Assembly: GCF_963675165.1 (NCBI RefSeq)
Contig: NC_087378.1
Coordinates: 7,548,273 to 7,612,272, forward strand
DNA length: 64,000 nucleotides
Direction: 5' to 3'
Source: Halichondria panicea
Taxonomy: Eukaryota; Porifera; Demospongiae; Suberitida; Halichondriidae
The translations under genes and the position numbers were made by a program. A model generated the notes under the pieces. It had not been told where the DNA came from. It made no database searches and saw only the letters and a program-made list of their open reading frames with translations. Shown in pieces: positions 40,101-51,823 of the stretch (position 1 is the stretch's first letter; every line of letters begins with the position of its first letter).

Positions 40101-43100
40101 CAGTGCATGGTGGACAATGGCAGTGGTCTCTCTATTATGTATAAGTATACTGCCTGTCCTAACAGTTCTAACACTTCAATTTTTATTTGTACATTCAGGT
40201 CGTCGGTTTTGTATATCAGGGAAGCACTGATTGGGTAAGTCATTGTTATATTTACTCGAACTTAATCCATTGATGTCTCCCCCTCTCCCTCTCCCCTCCC
40301 CTCTCTTTCTCCAGGACTTCCATTTGTCTCGTCTACTGGCCAGTTTCTACCTGTTCCTGTGCCCCCTGCCCGCCCACAGTGCTTACGTTACTGCCTTCTA
40401 TGGATTCATTCTCTCCATAATAGCAGGACTAACAATCATTGTATACGTCATATGGTGAGTGAATACCCTTAGGCAGTTTGTATATATTACATTTATACAT
40501 AGTAAAAAGAGCAGTTCAGTTATTTTTATCTTTTATCGACAGTGCAAGGTTCATTGGTAGACTGGGACACCACTCGGCTCTGGAGGGGATATGGTTGCTA
40601 TGCATCATCACTATCAAGTACGCAGCTGACACAGCGTATCTACTACTACGCTGCCAGAAAGTGACTGGAAAAGACGTACATGGAGAGTTTGTAAGGCCAC
40701 CTCCATTAATGGATGGATAGTAAAATAGCCGTGCATGGAGAGTTTGTAAGGCCACCTCCATTAATGGATGGATAGTAGAATATATAGCCGTGCATATCAG
40801 CAATGCCTGATTATAGATATACATGTACCATATTTTTTTACTGGCATTAGATCATGTTAGCCATAAAATACTGCAATGTTAGGAACTACTAACATTGACT
40901 TAGGAAACTTGACATATGTGACAGGGCCTAGGAAAACAACCCTTATGGAGCAAACTAATAATGTTCAGTACACTACAAAGTAAAATATTTTTTGCTATTT
41001 TAGGATTTTGGTTTTCTTTCATAAGAAGTAACTTCAATATCTCCTCTAACTAAAAAAAAAATTTTTTATCCGAAAATTTTTTTGTATAGCCGTTACAAGG
41101 CAGCCATTGAATTTTTTCATGCTGTTCTTGTATGCGGATAGAACTTCGAACATTAGTTTCTCAAAACGGTAGGTCAATACTGTCCCCCTTTCACCCGAAA
41201 ATATTTTGGGGTAGGAAGGTGCAAAGTGAGTGATATTGTAATCAATTTGAAGCTTAAGCACTGCTTTATTTAATTAAGCAATAAAATACAATTAATTAGT
41301 TTGCTCCATAAGGGTTGTTTTCCTAGGCCCTGTCACATATCATAATTATACCGTCTCATGTGGGCTGTACTTTCCACACCCCCTCACACACAAGAAGCTA
41401 GCTACATGTATACATGCATGTATAGTAACACTGTTTAAATTAAATTCACATCTTACCATTCCGTAGGTATACTTTTACGATGGGACCAAAGCATGTTTCA
41501 CATTCGATGAGAACAGCCGTCATCTTGGCTTCGCCATCATGGCAATAGTCCTACTGCTTGCAGTCATTGCGGCCATAATAGCCATCCTCGTCATCAGCTA
41601 TAGAAGGTTTAAAGTAAGTATATATATACATGCATGCATAGTTTACTTAGTATGCATGAGGAAAGGATCTGTTGTGGCTACATATATTTCTGTTAGAATT
41701 AAGTATGGCTATGTAATTATACTATATAATTTATGCACGTGTATACCCTCTCCCCATTAGCACACACAAGCCTTCACGGATATACTGACAAATGGTGTCA
41801 ACGTGTCCTGTCGCTGGTGGAGTGCTTTTGACCTCTTAAGAAGGCTTTTGATAGTACTGGTCGCATTGGGCCTCAACTACATACAGCCAGACTTCAATCA
41901 GGTGGGTGGGTGTCTGCAGTATACCGTGTAGTATTGATTACGTATGTGTATTATGATCAAGAAAGCCACCTCTTTATTGCGTCCATTGCTAAATCAATTT
42001 GTTTAAGCGTGACCTCTATGAACAGCTAGTAAGTTACACTGTAGTTGTGCCCATACATTTCAGAATAATTATATGCATGCATATTATATATACTCCCGAC
42101 TGACTGACCACAAGTCTGTTAGTATTCAGTGGTTTATAGTGTTCTGTGTATCGACCCTGTTTACCTCCTATAGTGAAGAGAAAAAAACCAACCAATTTGT
42201 TATATTTTCCACACACTACTTTTCCTCCACAGCTGGCACAGTTTGCGGTCGGTCTTGTCATCTTCTTCACATTTGCAATTTCCCAACCGTATAAAGAGAG
42301 AAGGTCAAACATCATTGAAGCACTCATTCTCCTCGACCTTCTTATACTGACGTCTCTCTTCCTCAACACAGCTGACCAGAGCCAGGACACGGTGAACGGG
42401 CTGGCCGCACTATTGCTCCTGTTGCCTTTCATCTACGGTGCTCTGTATATCGTGTTCAGCATTGTCAGTATTGTATGGTGAGTTGAATGATCCAGTGAAT
42501 TGTGTTGTATAGATTGAAGGTTGTATATAGATCAAATAGGTTTTATAGAATTAATATCTAGTGTTGTGTTTTATGGTAAGTTGAAACATAATAATATTGT
42601 AAAGATTAGGTACTTAGTCTCATGAACTAAAAGAAGGGCGGCTGATTCATGAGACTATATATAGATTAGGATAGTCTTATCCTCAGTTTGTTTTTGACTA
42701 ATAGAAAAGCCCCATGCAAGACCAAAATCAATGGTTGCTATAATCATTTTTTGATCAGTGGTGAATTAATGGTTGCCTAGTCTTGTAATCTTAAATCCTC
42801 AAACAATGGTATTATAAGTTTATATTAAGTTTTAAGTTTTTTCAACTCACTTAAGATTGCTATTTAATTTTTTTGTAGGAATAAATGTTCACCAACAAGC
42901 TTTATGAAGTTTTGTCAGCAAGTGAGTCACCTGATGGTGCGAGGCAAGTGGAGGGAGAAGGTGGAGGGAGGCATTAGTCACGACCTGGATCGGTTCATCA
43001 GTGTTAGAAAAACTAGCGATGGATCTGTCGTCGAGACTGAGCTGGTGAGGCTTGTGTGTGTGGTGTGTGTGTGGTGTGGGCGTGTGGTGTGGGTGTGTGT

Positions 43101-43330
43101 GGGTGCATTGTATAATATGGCACTAAATTGATACTTCGTACTGCTTTACTTATAAGGCTACTGTGAGCAAAATACTTAGTTTGTCAATCCTATAATTATT
43201 GTTCGATGTTTGTGGCTAATTAATGGCCAGTGCTGAGTGTGTGTTTTCCTTCATGCAGCACGACTCTGCTGAGTTCTCCTCTGATTACACAGAGCTCAGG
43301 GAAGAGCTATTGGAAACCTCTCCTTCATAA
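34195..43330 (+). CDS. Beta-helix multi-pass membrane receptor-like protein 1
   Basis: Twenty-one exons join in phase to 1279 aa: 34195..34775, 34945..35542, 35790..35950, 36196..36403, 36581..36769, 37282..37442, 37816..37900, 38262..38372, 38603..38770, 38924..39067, 39318..39465, 39723..39824, 39887..39975, 40199..40234, 40315..40454, 40543..40690, 41467..41613, 41761..41901, 42233..42477, 42879..43044, 43259..43330. A signal peptide (YCLLLVFLTHSC) is followed by a right-handed beta-helix-like region with NCTFENN / NNTA repeats (to about residue 620). A Cys-rich region with FLCGNCPEGQG precedes about eight hydrophobic segments (for example ILCIIAAVLVIVFNIGV and MAIVLLLAVIAAIIAILVI). The tail is cytosolic and charged. 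The ligand is unknown. Paralogous to the gene at 43543..51363, tail-to-tail. No name can be given. Confidence 0.82.
36878..36985. repeat. Dispersed intronic repeat fragment (GCCATAAC / AAGCTTAG family)
   Basis: GCTGCCATAAC, TTCAACGATTTT, AAAGCTTAGA and AGAGACCTTTCAAA occur in the same order as in the inverted-repeat element of the FBXO16 intron (56612-56880). A shorter relative occurs near 48405-48440. Confidence 0.5.
40026..40125. repeat. 20-bp minisatellite in receptor 1 intron 13
   Basis: Five near-identical tandem units containing AATGGCAGTGCATGGTGG. Confidence 0.95.
40679..40792 (+). repeat. Tandem duplication covering the exon 16 splice donor
   Basis: A unit of about 55 bp (from CATGGAGAGTTTGTAAGG) is present twice, 40679-40733 and 40734-40792. 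The first copy contains the donor used for exon 16 (GGAGAGTTT then GTAAGG). The second reproduces the same donor in the intron. Confidence 0.85.
40914..41340. mobile_element. MITE with perfect 46-bp terminal inverted repeats
   Basis: Positions 40914-40959 and 41295-41340 are exact reverse complements, beginning ATATGTGACAGGGCCTAGG. The 335-bp interior is AT-rich with no transposase. No clear target-site duplication is seen. The identical ends suggest recent insertion, within receptor 1 intron 16. Confidence 0.85.
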
Positions 43331-43542
43331 AACAATTATATAGGCAATTAACTTGTGTATGTTAAATTGTGTTTTATTGTGAGTGTATGTACATGATGAC
43401 TGTCTACAAAATTAATTTCGCGATTCTTTTTATTCGTAATAAAATCCCAATTATTTGTTATAAAATAAAAAATTAACGTCAACAATGTTTGTAAAAAGTG
43501 CATAAAAAGTGCATAACAAAACACATTAAAACGACAGCTGTG
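43331..43542. other. Tail-to-tail spacer between the two receptor genes
   Basis: 212 bp, AT-rich, with AATAAA-type signals on both strands (for example AATAAAAT near 43438). Probably holds both 3' ends. Confidence 0.5.
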
Positions 43543-46500
43543 CTAATTGTCAATTGTATTGTCAACTCGAGTTACACTAGTGGCTGCCTGTTCAACGAAT
43601 TCATACTCATCTTCTACATCGTCGAAGCTCACAGTTGTCATAGTGACATTCTGGGGCTTCCCAGTAGATAAATTAGACCTTAGCGAAAAGGACGATTTGA
43701 ATTTCTGCAGTCGACTTTGTTGGTTTGCTGCAGAGTTTCTTATACGCCTCTTGACACTCCGTCTTCGAGCTTTGCACCAGTTCCTGCATGGAAAGAGGTC
43801 ATTGCTAGTTTTAATTTTGCATGGAGGTGGCTACACATACATATAGCTGTGTATATCATACAGCAAGAAGCTACATACATTGGTTTTTGAGGCACAATTA
43901 TAAAAGCACAGCCATGTGCATTTTTGTAGATCGTAACAGTACATTACCATAATTATTCTAACTATAATTATACTGCCGATACATCACTGGCCCCTAATTT
44001 AACATACCCTAGTTGGTAAGCCATCTTGACGACGAAGACCACAGCCCCTATAGCCACTGGCAAGAAGAACAGAGGCCAGAGAGTGAAGTGATCCAGGTCC
44101 TTGCTTGCAATAATGACAGGTGTCGTGTTACCCAGAGCCAACAGAGCCACTAGCCAGAACAGTACAAATATCTCTGCAGCATTGGCCCACTTGTTCTTGT
44201 AGGGCAGGACCGTTATGAGCAGCACCAGATACACCAGGGAGAGAATGAGAGGCACAAACTGCAGGGAGGAGAATGGTGGAGGAGAATGATGGAGGAGAAT
44301 GATAGAGAGAGAGTACCATCATTAGCACTGCATGCATGTGTATACTGCCATAGACATGCACGTGGTTTGCAGTATAATTATATGAGGCTTGCTATGTTGC
44401 TATGCTATAATACAAAAAATTGCTCTAATACTGTTATATAAAATGCTGGCTAATTGTAGTTAGTACGAATACCTATTATCAGCACTAACAATAAAGGTTA
44501 GGGCTCAGGCATTGTACACATGTAGTGGTTGTTATAGGGAACCAAGAGATAATAATAGTATTAGCTATCACAGCAGAGTATGTACGTAAGCAACATTGTA
44601 TCAAGTGTCAGGGTTCAGTGGTACTTGTATATCACCACCACCATACACTATGAACAGACTCACAGTGAGACCAGGTATGACCAGCACCACGGTGATGAAG
44701 ATGAGTCGAGACGTGAGCTCCACCACTGGCCACCATTTGCACTCGTCCTTGAACCCAGTCGTGATGGCTACTGACAGTTTCTCAACTCTCTCCAGAGATG
44801 AACCCTGTGATAGAGGGGGGAGAGGGGAGAGAGTGAGGGATTGTGGGATAGTGGGGAGCTATTACCCTGAAAACTGTCCTAGCCTGAGAGGTAAAGTTGT
44901 AATGGGTGATGGAAATTAAGCAAACAGTATAAATGTATTTATTTACTGTTCTTTTGATCTTTCGATGGTAGATGATGAGTGCAGTGAGAGGTATGAGTGC
45001 TATCAAGAAGAGCAGCATGGCCAGAGACACAATGGTGAGGAAGATGTGGGCTCCTTGGAAACATTGCACACTGCCATCGAAGAACCACGGCTGTACAATG
45101 GTACCAGCATTTATGAGTGTGCACATTATTATACTTCAAGGAGAATGCACAACAAGTGGCATTAGTTAAATGATAAATTGATAAAAAAATTAATAGGTTT
45201 CCAAAGACAAGGGACTAGCAAGGGGCTTGTTAATAAGTTGGTTGGAATTTGGGCTTGTTGTAAATACCATACTTAATTGTATGTGCAGGCTCTAGTTTTG
45301 TTGATGCTATACTATAGTTTAGCGCCAGCTACTTACAGTGATAATGTCGAGCTCTCCTGTGGACAGCTGCCCGTGAAGTGTTGGACAGTGGAGGAGGGAA
45401 ATGGACGTATCGACGGCACGTGTGTACATGAGAACAATGATGGTCCACACTCCGTGCCAGTACTTGGAATGAGAGGAACGCCTACACGATAATTGTGATG
45501 ACGTAATTAACCTTAGGGACACAAATATTCACTCACAATACAGATTGCACGGGGGAAATAGCAAATTGGGTTGGTTGCATATTGTAAGAGGGTTGGTTGC
45601 ATTAGAATTGCCTGGCCACTCATTAAAGTTTAAATTTAGTGTTGAGGACATACGTGATTGTGTGCACTAAAGGAACATTTAAAGTCTATAGTCTAGTTGG
45701 TTGTCTCACCCAGCTCTGGCTGCAATCGGTACAACAACGAGTGCTATCAAAGGTGTCAGGTATCTCAGTCCATACGACTCCAGGGAGGTGAGGTTGGCAT
45801 GGAAACTGAAGTCGTAGGGGACGTACAATGCAGTGGCACTCCATATACAATCCATCTGCACACACAAACAATAACAATAACAAAATAAACAGATAAACAA
45901 TAACAATAACAAAAACAATTAAACAAGAATAGGTGCTAACTTTCATTTTATTTGGCAAACAATAATGTTTATAGGTCCTGAGCAATGTAAATACAACAAG
46001 AGTATGTACATGTATGTACACCTGGCCTGGGGCAATAACAACTACACTTACACAATTACTTAAAAACAATATTGTTTGTGTTAAGCTTGTAGGATGGTTC
46101 TAATGGACACCATGTTATTTAGTGCTATACTACGCGTACCTACGTACATGTATGACAGAAATTGTTAAGTAATATTAATATTGGCACCACCACATACGAT
46201 AATATCGATCACGCTTTCACTGATTGACTTTTTGAACTGATTATAACTTACCACGTCTGTTCTGAGTCTAAAGGTCACTGGTAGGTAGGCTACAGCCACT
46301 GACGACACTTGTATGTAGAAGAGGAACCCTCGGAATATAGTGGGTAAGTGAATACCCAGTCGCACAATCAACACCAGCCCAACCACGAGTAGCGTCACTA
46401 AGAGATTGAGGAAATAAGAATAATGATAATTTTAGCTAGTGCACGATACGCACCAAATACACTATTATATAGCTGAGAGATAATAAATGAATATTTTGTG

Positions 46501-49500
46501 GTGATGACCGTTACCTCTTATTGTGTGCGCGTGTGTGTGTCTATACTAACTGCACTTACGGTATATTGGTACGAGGAGGTAAGCTTGTGCAAAGGCGTAC
46601 TGGTACTCCCTGCAGAGGTTGCTGAGTAGCCCCACCCCCCAGTCTCCTTTACACTGGCCACATAGCAGTCCTGTGATTGATACATTACAGGAAGTTCGAA
46701 GGCATGCATGGTGGTGGCACTACAACTGAAAGGTTGCAAATGCCAGCAATGTAACATACAGGTGGAGCTGCATAACCATTAGAAATTGCTCTACAGTACG
46801 TTACCCAATACAAGAGATACAGAACGAAATAGAACACTCCTAAAGTCAAGTTATGCCCGGGTGCTCATTAATATAAGTACGTACATGTATGTTACATTGC
46901 AAGTGTAAACTCTCACCTTCTCTGGTGTCATCACAGATTCTGTTCGAGTCCTGATAGAAGAGAGGGCATCCTTCACTCTCCTGGAACTCTCTGTCTCCAG
47001 TGCAGTTGCAGTAACCAGAGGGGCAGGTGTGAGTGACCAATGAGCGGCTCCAGCTGGGAGGGGCTCCCCACAGTCCATCCTGTGTTAGGAGAGGGCCGGG
47101 GTGATAGAGATGACATCATGATTATACAATCATAAAGTACACTGTGGGTACAGGGCACATTGCATTTAAGCATATCTGTTTAAACATACGTATAATTATA
47201 AGCGGAGGAAAGAAATTATGGGATCATAGCAGTTGCTTTGTAAAATTAACTTACCCTTGAGTGTGACTAAACAAAGGCTCAACAAAAATAAGAATTGTAC
47301 ATGTATGTACATGCAAGTATAGGTCGTCCTTGGTTAAAGTAATTAAATCAATTGTTGAATTTCAAGTATTTTCCCTCATACAATTTTCTACAGACAGACA
47401 CGCATGTAAGTAGATATACAGTGACACTCACAGCCAGTAAGACCCCTCTCTGGTCAGGTAGACAGAAGAGGACAGTATTAGTTCCCTCCCGACACTCACA
47501 CCTGTCACCCTCGAGGATGTAACCAGGGAGACAGGGCTCGTGGATCAGAGTCAGGTTAGCACTCGGTATCTGGAGGAATGGAACTCAATCAATACATTAT
47601 AATAATAATAAGGCCATTAATCCACAGTCAATGCTGTACCATACATACAGTCGATGCTGTACCATACATACTTGTCTTGACTGTCTACATTAATTCTTCA
47701 ATTGCAAAAATAATTATTTGAAGGGGACTACAAAATGCATGTTTTTTTAATTGTGAAAATACACAATCCTAACTCAAGTTATGAGGACTCAAAGGCAGCT
47801 ATCAAAACAGACCAATCTGATAATAATTACAGCCCATACTTTTTCTTCAAGAATGGAACGTTTCGATCCAAACGCAATATCACAATTAAGTGACCGTTTA
47901 TTATAGTTTACAGCTGACAGTTAGTATGTACAGTAGATTGTAGTGTTCTCACCTGTTCAGTGCTGATGAAGGATGCCCTCAGGATCATGTCAGTCTTCCC
48001 TAGCAACTTTTGGCTGCTGTAGGTGAAGCTGATGTGTTCGCTACCAGCCACTGTCTGAGCAATGCTCGGCTCAAATACAACATTGTCATCTGCGTCCTAT
48101 ATAGTGCAGTGGTATAATTATGACTATCAGTGATATTTGTTCACACTCCATCGCACATTTACTGTTAGCAATAAAATACTCAATTTTTTAAGTATACACA
48201 CATGTAGTTTAAGCTAAAAGTTGTTTTTTTAGCTGTAAAAGTTTCCCGCTAGTGTGATAGCTAGCTAGCTCACCTGATCATTGAGCAGCTCCAGAAATGC
48301 AGACGTGTTTCTATTGAATTGGTCCAGTGCTATCGCATCCAATGTCACGATGGTTCCAGGGGAAGCAGTCTGCAGTAAGAAATAGTGAGCATAAAGAGCT
48401 CCTTTTAAGCTTTCAGAAAATCAGAAAATTGGATCATTGCAACACAAGATGGCTGTTTAAAGATGCTACGCTAGATCTTAGGTTCCATGGTTATACACAT
48501 GCATGCACCTGTGTATAGTATGTGCATTTCTAGTTGCTAGACAACAAAGTGGTACGTACAGCTGTCACTCACAATGCTGGTGATGTTTGGGATGAGGAGT
48601 GAATGTATCTCAGTTTGAACATAGTCCTCAGGGGATAATATCAACTCATTTCCACGAATGATGTAGTTTTCTCTACAGAATTATAAAGTGTGAGATCATT
48701 TATTCATTTACATGTACAGAGAAACTCGACATTTATTTTTGGATATAGCTAGACATGCATATGCACATGTACACACATGCAGTGAAATATGCATTACCTC
48801 ATTTCCATGAATGGCCACACGATAGAGCTGTTAAGAGAGAAGAAAGGCTGCTCTCGGTTGTACCATTGACAGGGGTTAAAGTCGGAGGTGAAGATGATCG
48901 GTCCAAGCTGAGCCTTGTTGCCCTCAAACAACATGGTCACCTATTCAAATGATATTCATGGCTTATTGTCACATGATGGCTATGCACACGTAGTACAATG
49001 ATTACTATCCTACATTCCAATTTAATGGCATAAATAATATATACACATGAAAATTCCCTTGTCAATTGTACACGCTAATTAATATAGACACCTGGGGAAA
49101 TTGCTTGCACATAGCTTACAAATGGCTCTGAAACATAATACATTGTTGATCACCTCCTGTTAGCTATACATGTATAAGGCCCTATGTGAAACGGATAACT
49201 AACTAGCGTGTCTAATATCTCACATTCCACTCGTGTGGTGGGAAAACGGGCTCCTCGTACTGGAGGAAGCACTGCGGATTGTACAGCTGCTGTGGAAACC
49301 CTGCAGATAAGAGCTGCCTCCTCACCACAATGCAGGCACCCTCTCTACAATTAATGACACAATAAATTAAGACACATAAAAGTTGATTGCAGTATCTCTA
49401 GAATGTTTTGCTGAGCTTCAACATATGCGAACTTTGCGAGGGTTGCGAGGGTTGATCAATTCGCAACGCAACACCTAAATTATTACTGGTAAATACACAC

Positions 49501-51363
49501 GAACCTTGCCAGAACGAAATAGTTAGAATAGCAAGGGTAAAATTTCTTCTGATTTGGCTTATTCGCAAAGGTTTTTCACCAGCAAAATTTACAAACTATA
49601 GTTAGACTTACTTTCCAGTGTTGTTGATGAAGCTGATGCTCACTCCTCTTCTCAGTAACACCTGTCCGTACTGAGAGAAATACAGAGCACCTGAGAAACC
49701 TTCAGGGTGGGCATGGTTGCCTAGGAACGATATCTCACCCCCAAGGGAGACAAGACAATGAAGAATCTGTTAGGAAAATAAAAAGAATCTTAAACATTCT
49801 GAGTACTTACTCTTAGAGCCGGACCAGTGTTGTTCCTGAACACTGTATTGCCACGGATACCAACAGAGTTTTGAATGACAAAGAGAATGCCACGATTTCC
49901 ATTGTTATTCTCAAACGTACTGAAAGGGGAAAATTTCATAAATTCCTCCAGAGTCTGATTATCACTAGGACAATTAACTTACCAGTCCTCAATGATTGAG
50001 TTCTCCAGCAGAGTTACCAGAGGAACAGTGAAGACAGACTGCAAATACAATGCACCTCCCACTTGAGCGGAGTTGTTGATGAATGTACAATTATACAGAT
50101 TCACTGTATTCAAGTACACGAAGATTTGAATGCTCTTGTATCCTCCGCCAAATGTGGCGACATTTCGTAAAAAATTACAATTAATGAGGTTCACAGCATG
50201 ATGGGGTTCGTCGATGCGTACGTTTGAGTACTGCGTTATCTCCAATCCACCTCCGTCGGGTCCATTATTCTCGATGAAGTTAGTATCTATAATTTTGATG
50301 CTGTGGTTATTGTTTTCCCCACCAATGTTCATGTAGATACCCCCTCCGGAATCGAGAGCTTGATTGCCTTTGATAGTGCAATTTTGAATGAGAATTTGCG
50401 CTGTATAGTTTGGAGACCCGATGTAGATTGCCATGGCACCACCTCGCTGATTGAATATGTTCGTTTTGAGCACATAAGACACTTCATAAACGAAAGCCCC
50501 ACTTGCGTTAGCAGAATTGTTTGTGAATTGAGTTTCAGTGATAAATATTTCAGGGGGTATACTTTGAAATTCAGGGGGTCTCGGAGTTCCATCAAATCCG
50601 ATTGACATACCCCCAGAGTTTCCACTGTATCTTGTTTTGCCGATTCCCTGACTTGTGTTGTTGGTGAATTGACAGTTGTCCACGATAATCCGAGGACTGT
50701 TGGATATCTCCAGAGCTCCAGCAGGATTAAAGTTGCTGCACATGTGTGGACACCATAGGAATTGGGGTGATGCATGTACTAGATCTAGTGGCTTTTTATG
50801 AATAAATAGTCTAGACATGCAGAAACAGTATTATTATATCCATCGAGACAACTTTTTAACAATCCAGCTACAGTATTGTAGCGGTTACTAGTCTATGAAA
50901 GATTAATATAAAGCCACAGATAAATTTCAATAACCCACCTGAAAGTTGTATCAATCAACGTCACCTCCTTGACCCATAGTATCTGTACAGGCCTCATACA
51001 TCCAACAAAGTCAATATTCTCAATCACAACAAACTTAGAAGTGTTGAAAATGAGTGGAAACACATAATAGTCTGTCAGTGGCAACACCACACTGTTGTTG
51101 CAGGTCACAGTAGACCTTTCCCCAGACACTGCAGGTTTTATCACAACACTAAAAGGCACCGTCATGTTGCTATACTGGAGCACTTCTTCCATAGATTCAA
51201 GCTCGACACATATCACCAAGTTGGAGTCCTGAGGGTCTACTTTCAACAATTCACTCAAAGAAGACACATTCTGACTACAGTTGTATTTGGTGGTTGGTAG
51301 CGTTTGACTAGATGCTTTGATGACTAGCAGCCCAGCTGCACATAGCAAATACACCCAGTTCAT
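43543..51363 (-). CDS. Beta-helix multi-pass membrane receptor-like protein 2
   Basis: Nineteen exons in phase give 1223 aa: 50939..51363, 49983..50735, 49811..49919, 49612..49766, 49224..49344, 48798..48940, 48573..48672, 48274..48369, 47953..48096, 47432..47569, 46917..47079, 46560..46670, 46252..46397, 45710..45855, 45337..45481, 44947..45090, 44664..44804, 44008..44258, 43543..43783. Signal peptide NWVYLLCAAGLLVIKASS. A beta-helix region follows with NCTFINNSAQVGGALYL-type repeats, then a QCFLQYEEPVFPP motif, a Cys-rich region (CPSGYCNCTGD, REGLLCGQCKGDWG), and about eight hydrophobic segments. The tail NWCKARRRSVKRRIRNS is basic. It shares the architecture of the gene at 34195..43330 but has diverged strongly, so the pair is old. 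The ligand is unknown. Confidence 0.82.
49395..49611. mobile_element. Second, diverged copy of the 223-bp MITE family
   Basis: In the opposite orientation it matches the element at 2636-2858: TCTAGAATGTTTTGCT, CATATGCGAACTTTGCG, GTAAATACACACGA, TTCGCAAAGG and CACCAGCAAAAT occur in the corresponding order. The ends are degraded. It lies in intron 4 of receptor 2. Confidence 0.6.
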
Positions 51364-51823
51364 TCTAGTCAGCTACACTGTACTGCTTTTAGCTATTTTG
51401 CTTAGATCGAAGGTTAGCCTTGTCTGCATTTAACGAGCCCCTCCCACTTAATATTTCTGTGAGGATAACTCCACCTACAGGAAACACAGTATTGGGCAAT
51501 AATCGTATAACTAGTCGCATATGGGATTGCAAGAGTGCACGTGATGTTCGGTAATGATATTCATTATGCTAAACAAGTCAACAGACAGAGCTAGAGAGTG
51601 AGCTTGCTGCACTTTCTCTCAAAGATCCAGGAAGCAAGCAAGCAAGAGCTTTACTTGAGAGCAGGGAGAGATAGTTAGCAGCTTATCTGTGTCTGGTCAC
51701 TTGGGTAAGTGTTATTATGTTGTAGCCAGTTTGTTGAGGGCTTGTTGTTTCAAGAACAAGACTTGTACATGTACCTGGCTGGCTAGCTCTAAATTTTTTT
51801 CTTCTCCACTCTAGGCAGCTGAA
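51364..51823. promoter_or_regulatory. Divergent spacer, receptor 2 / ABHD10
   Basis: 460 bp between opposite starts. A splice-acceptor-like CCACTCTAG near 51806-51814 suggests a 5'UTR intron in ABHD10 (donor candidate GTAAGT near 51704). No other motif is supported. Confidence 0.4.

Noticed and set aside
40516-40824. Minus-strand frame of 102 aa in receptor 1
   Set aside because: Created by the 55-bp duplication opposite exon 16; no homology seen.
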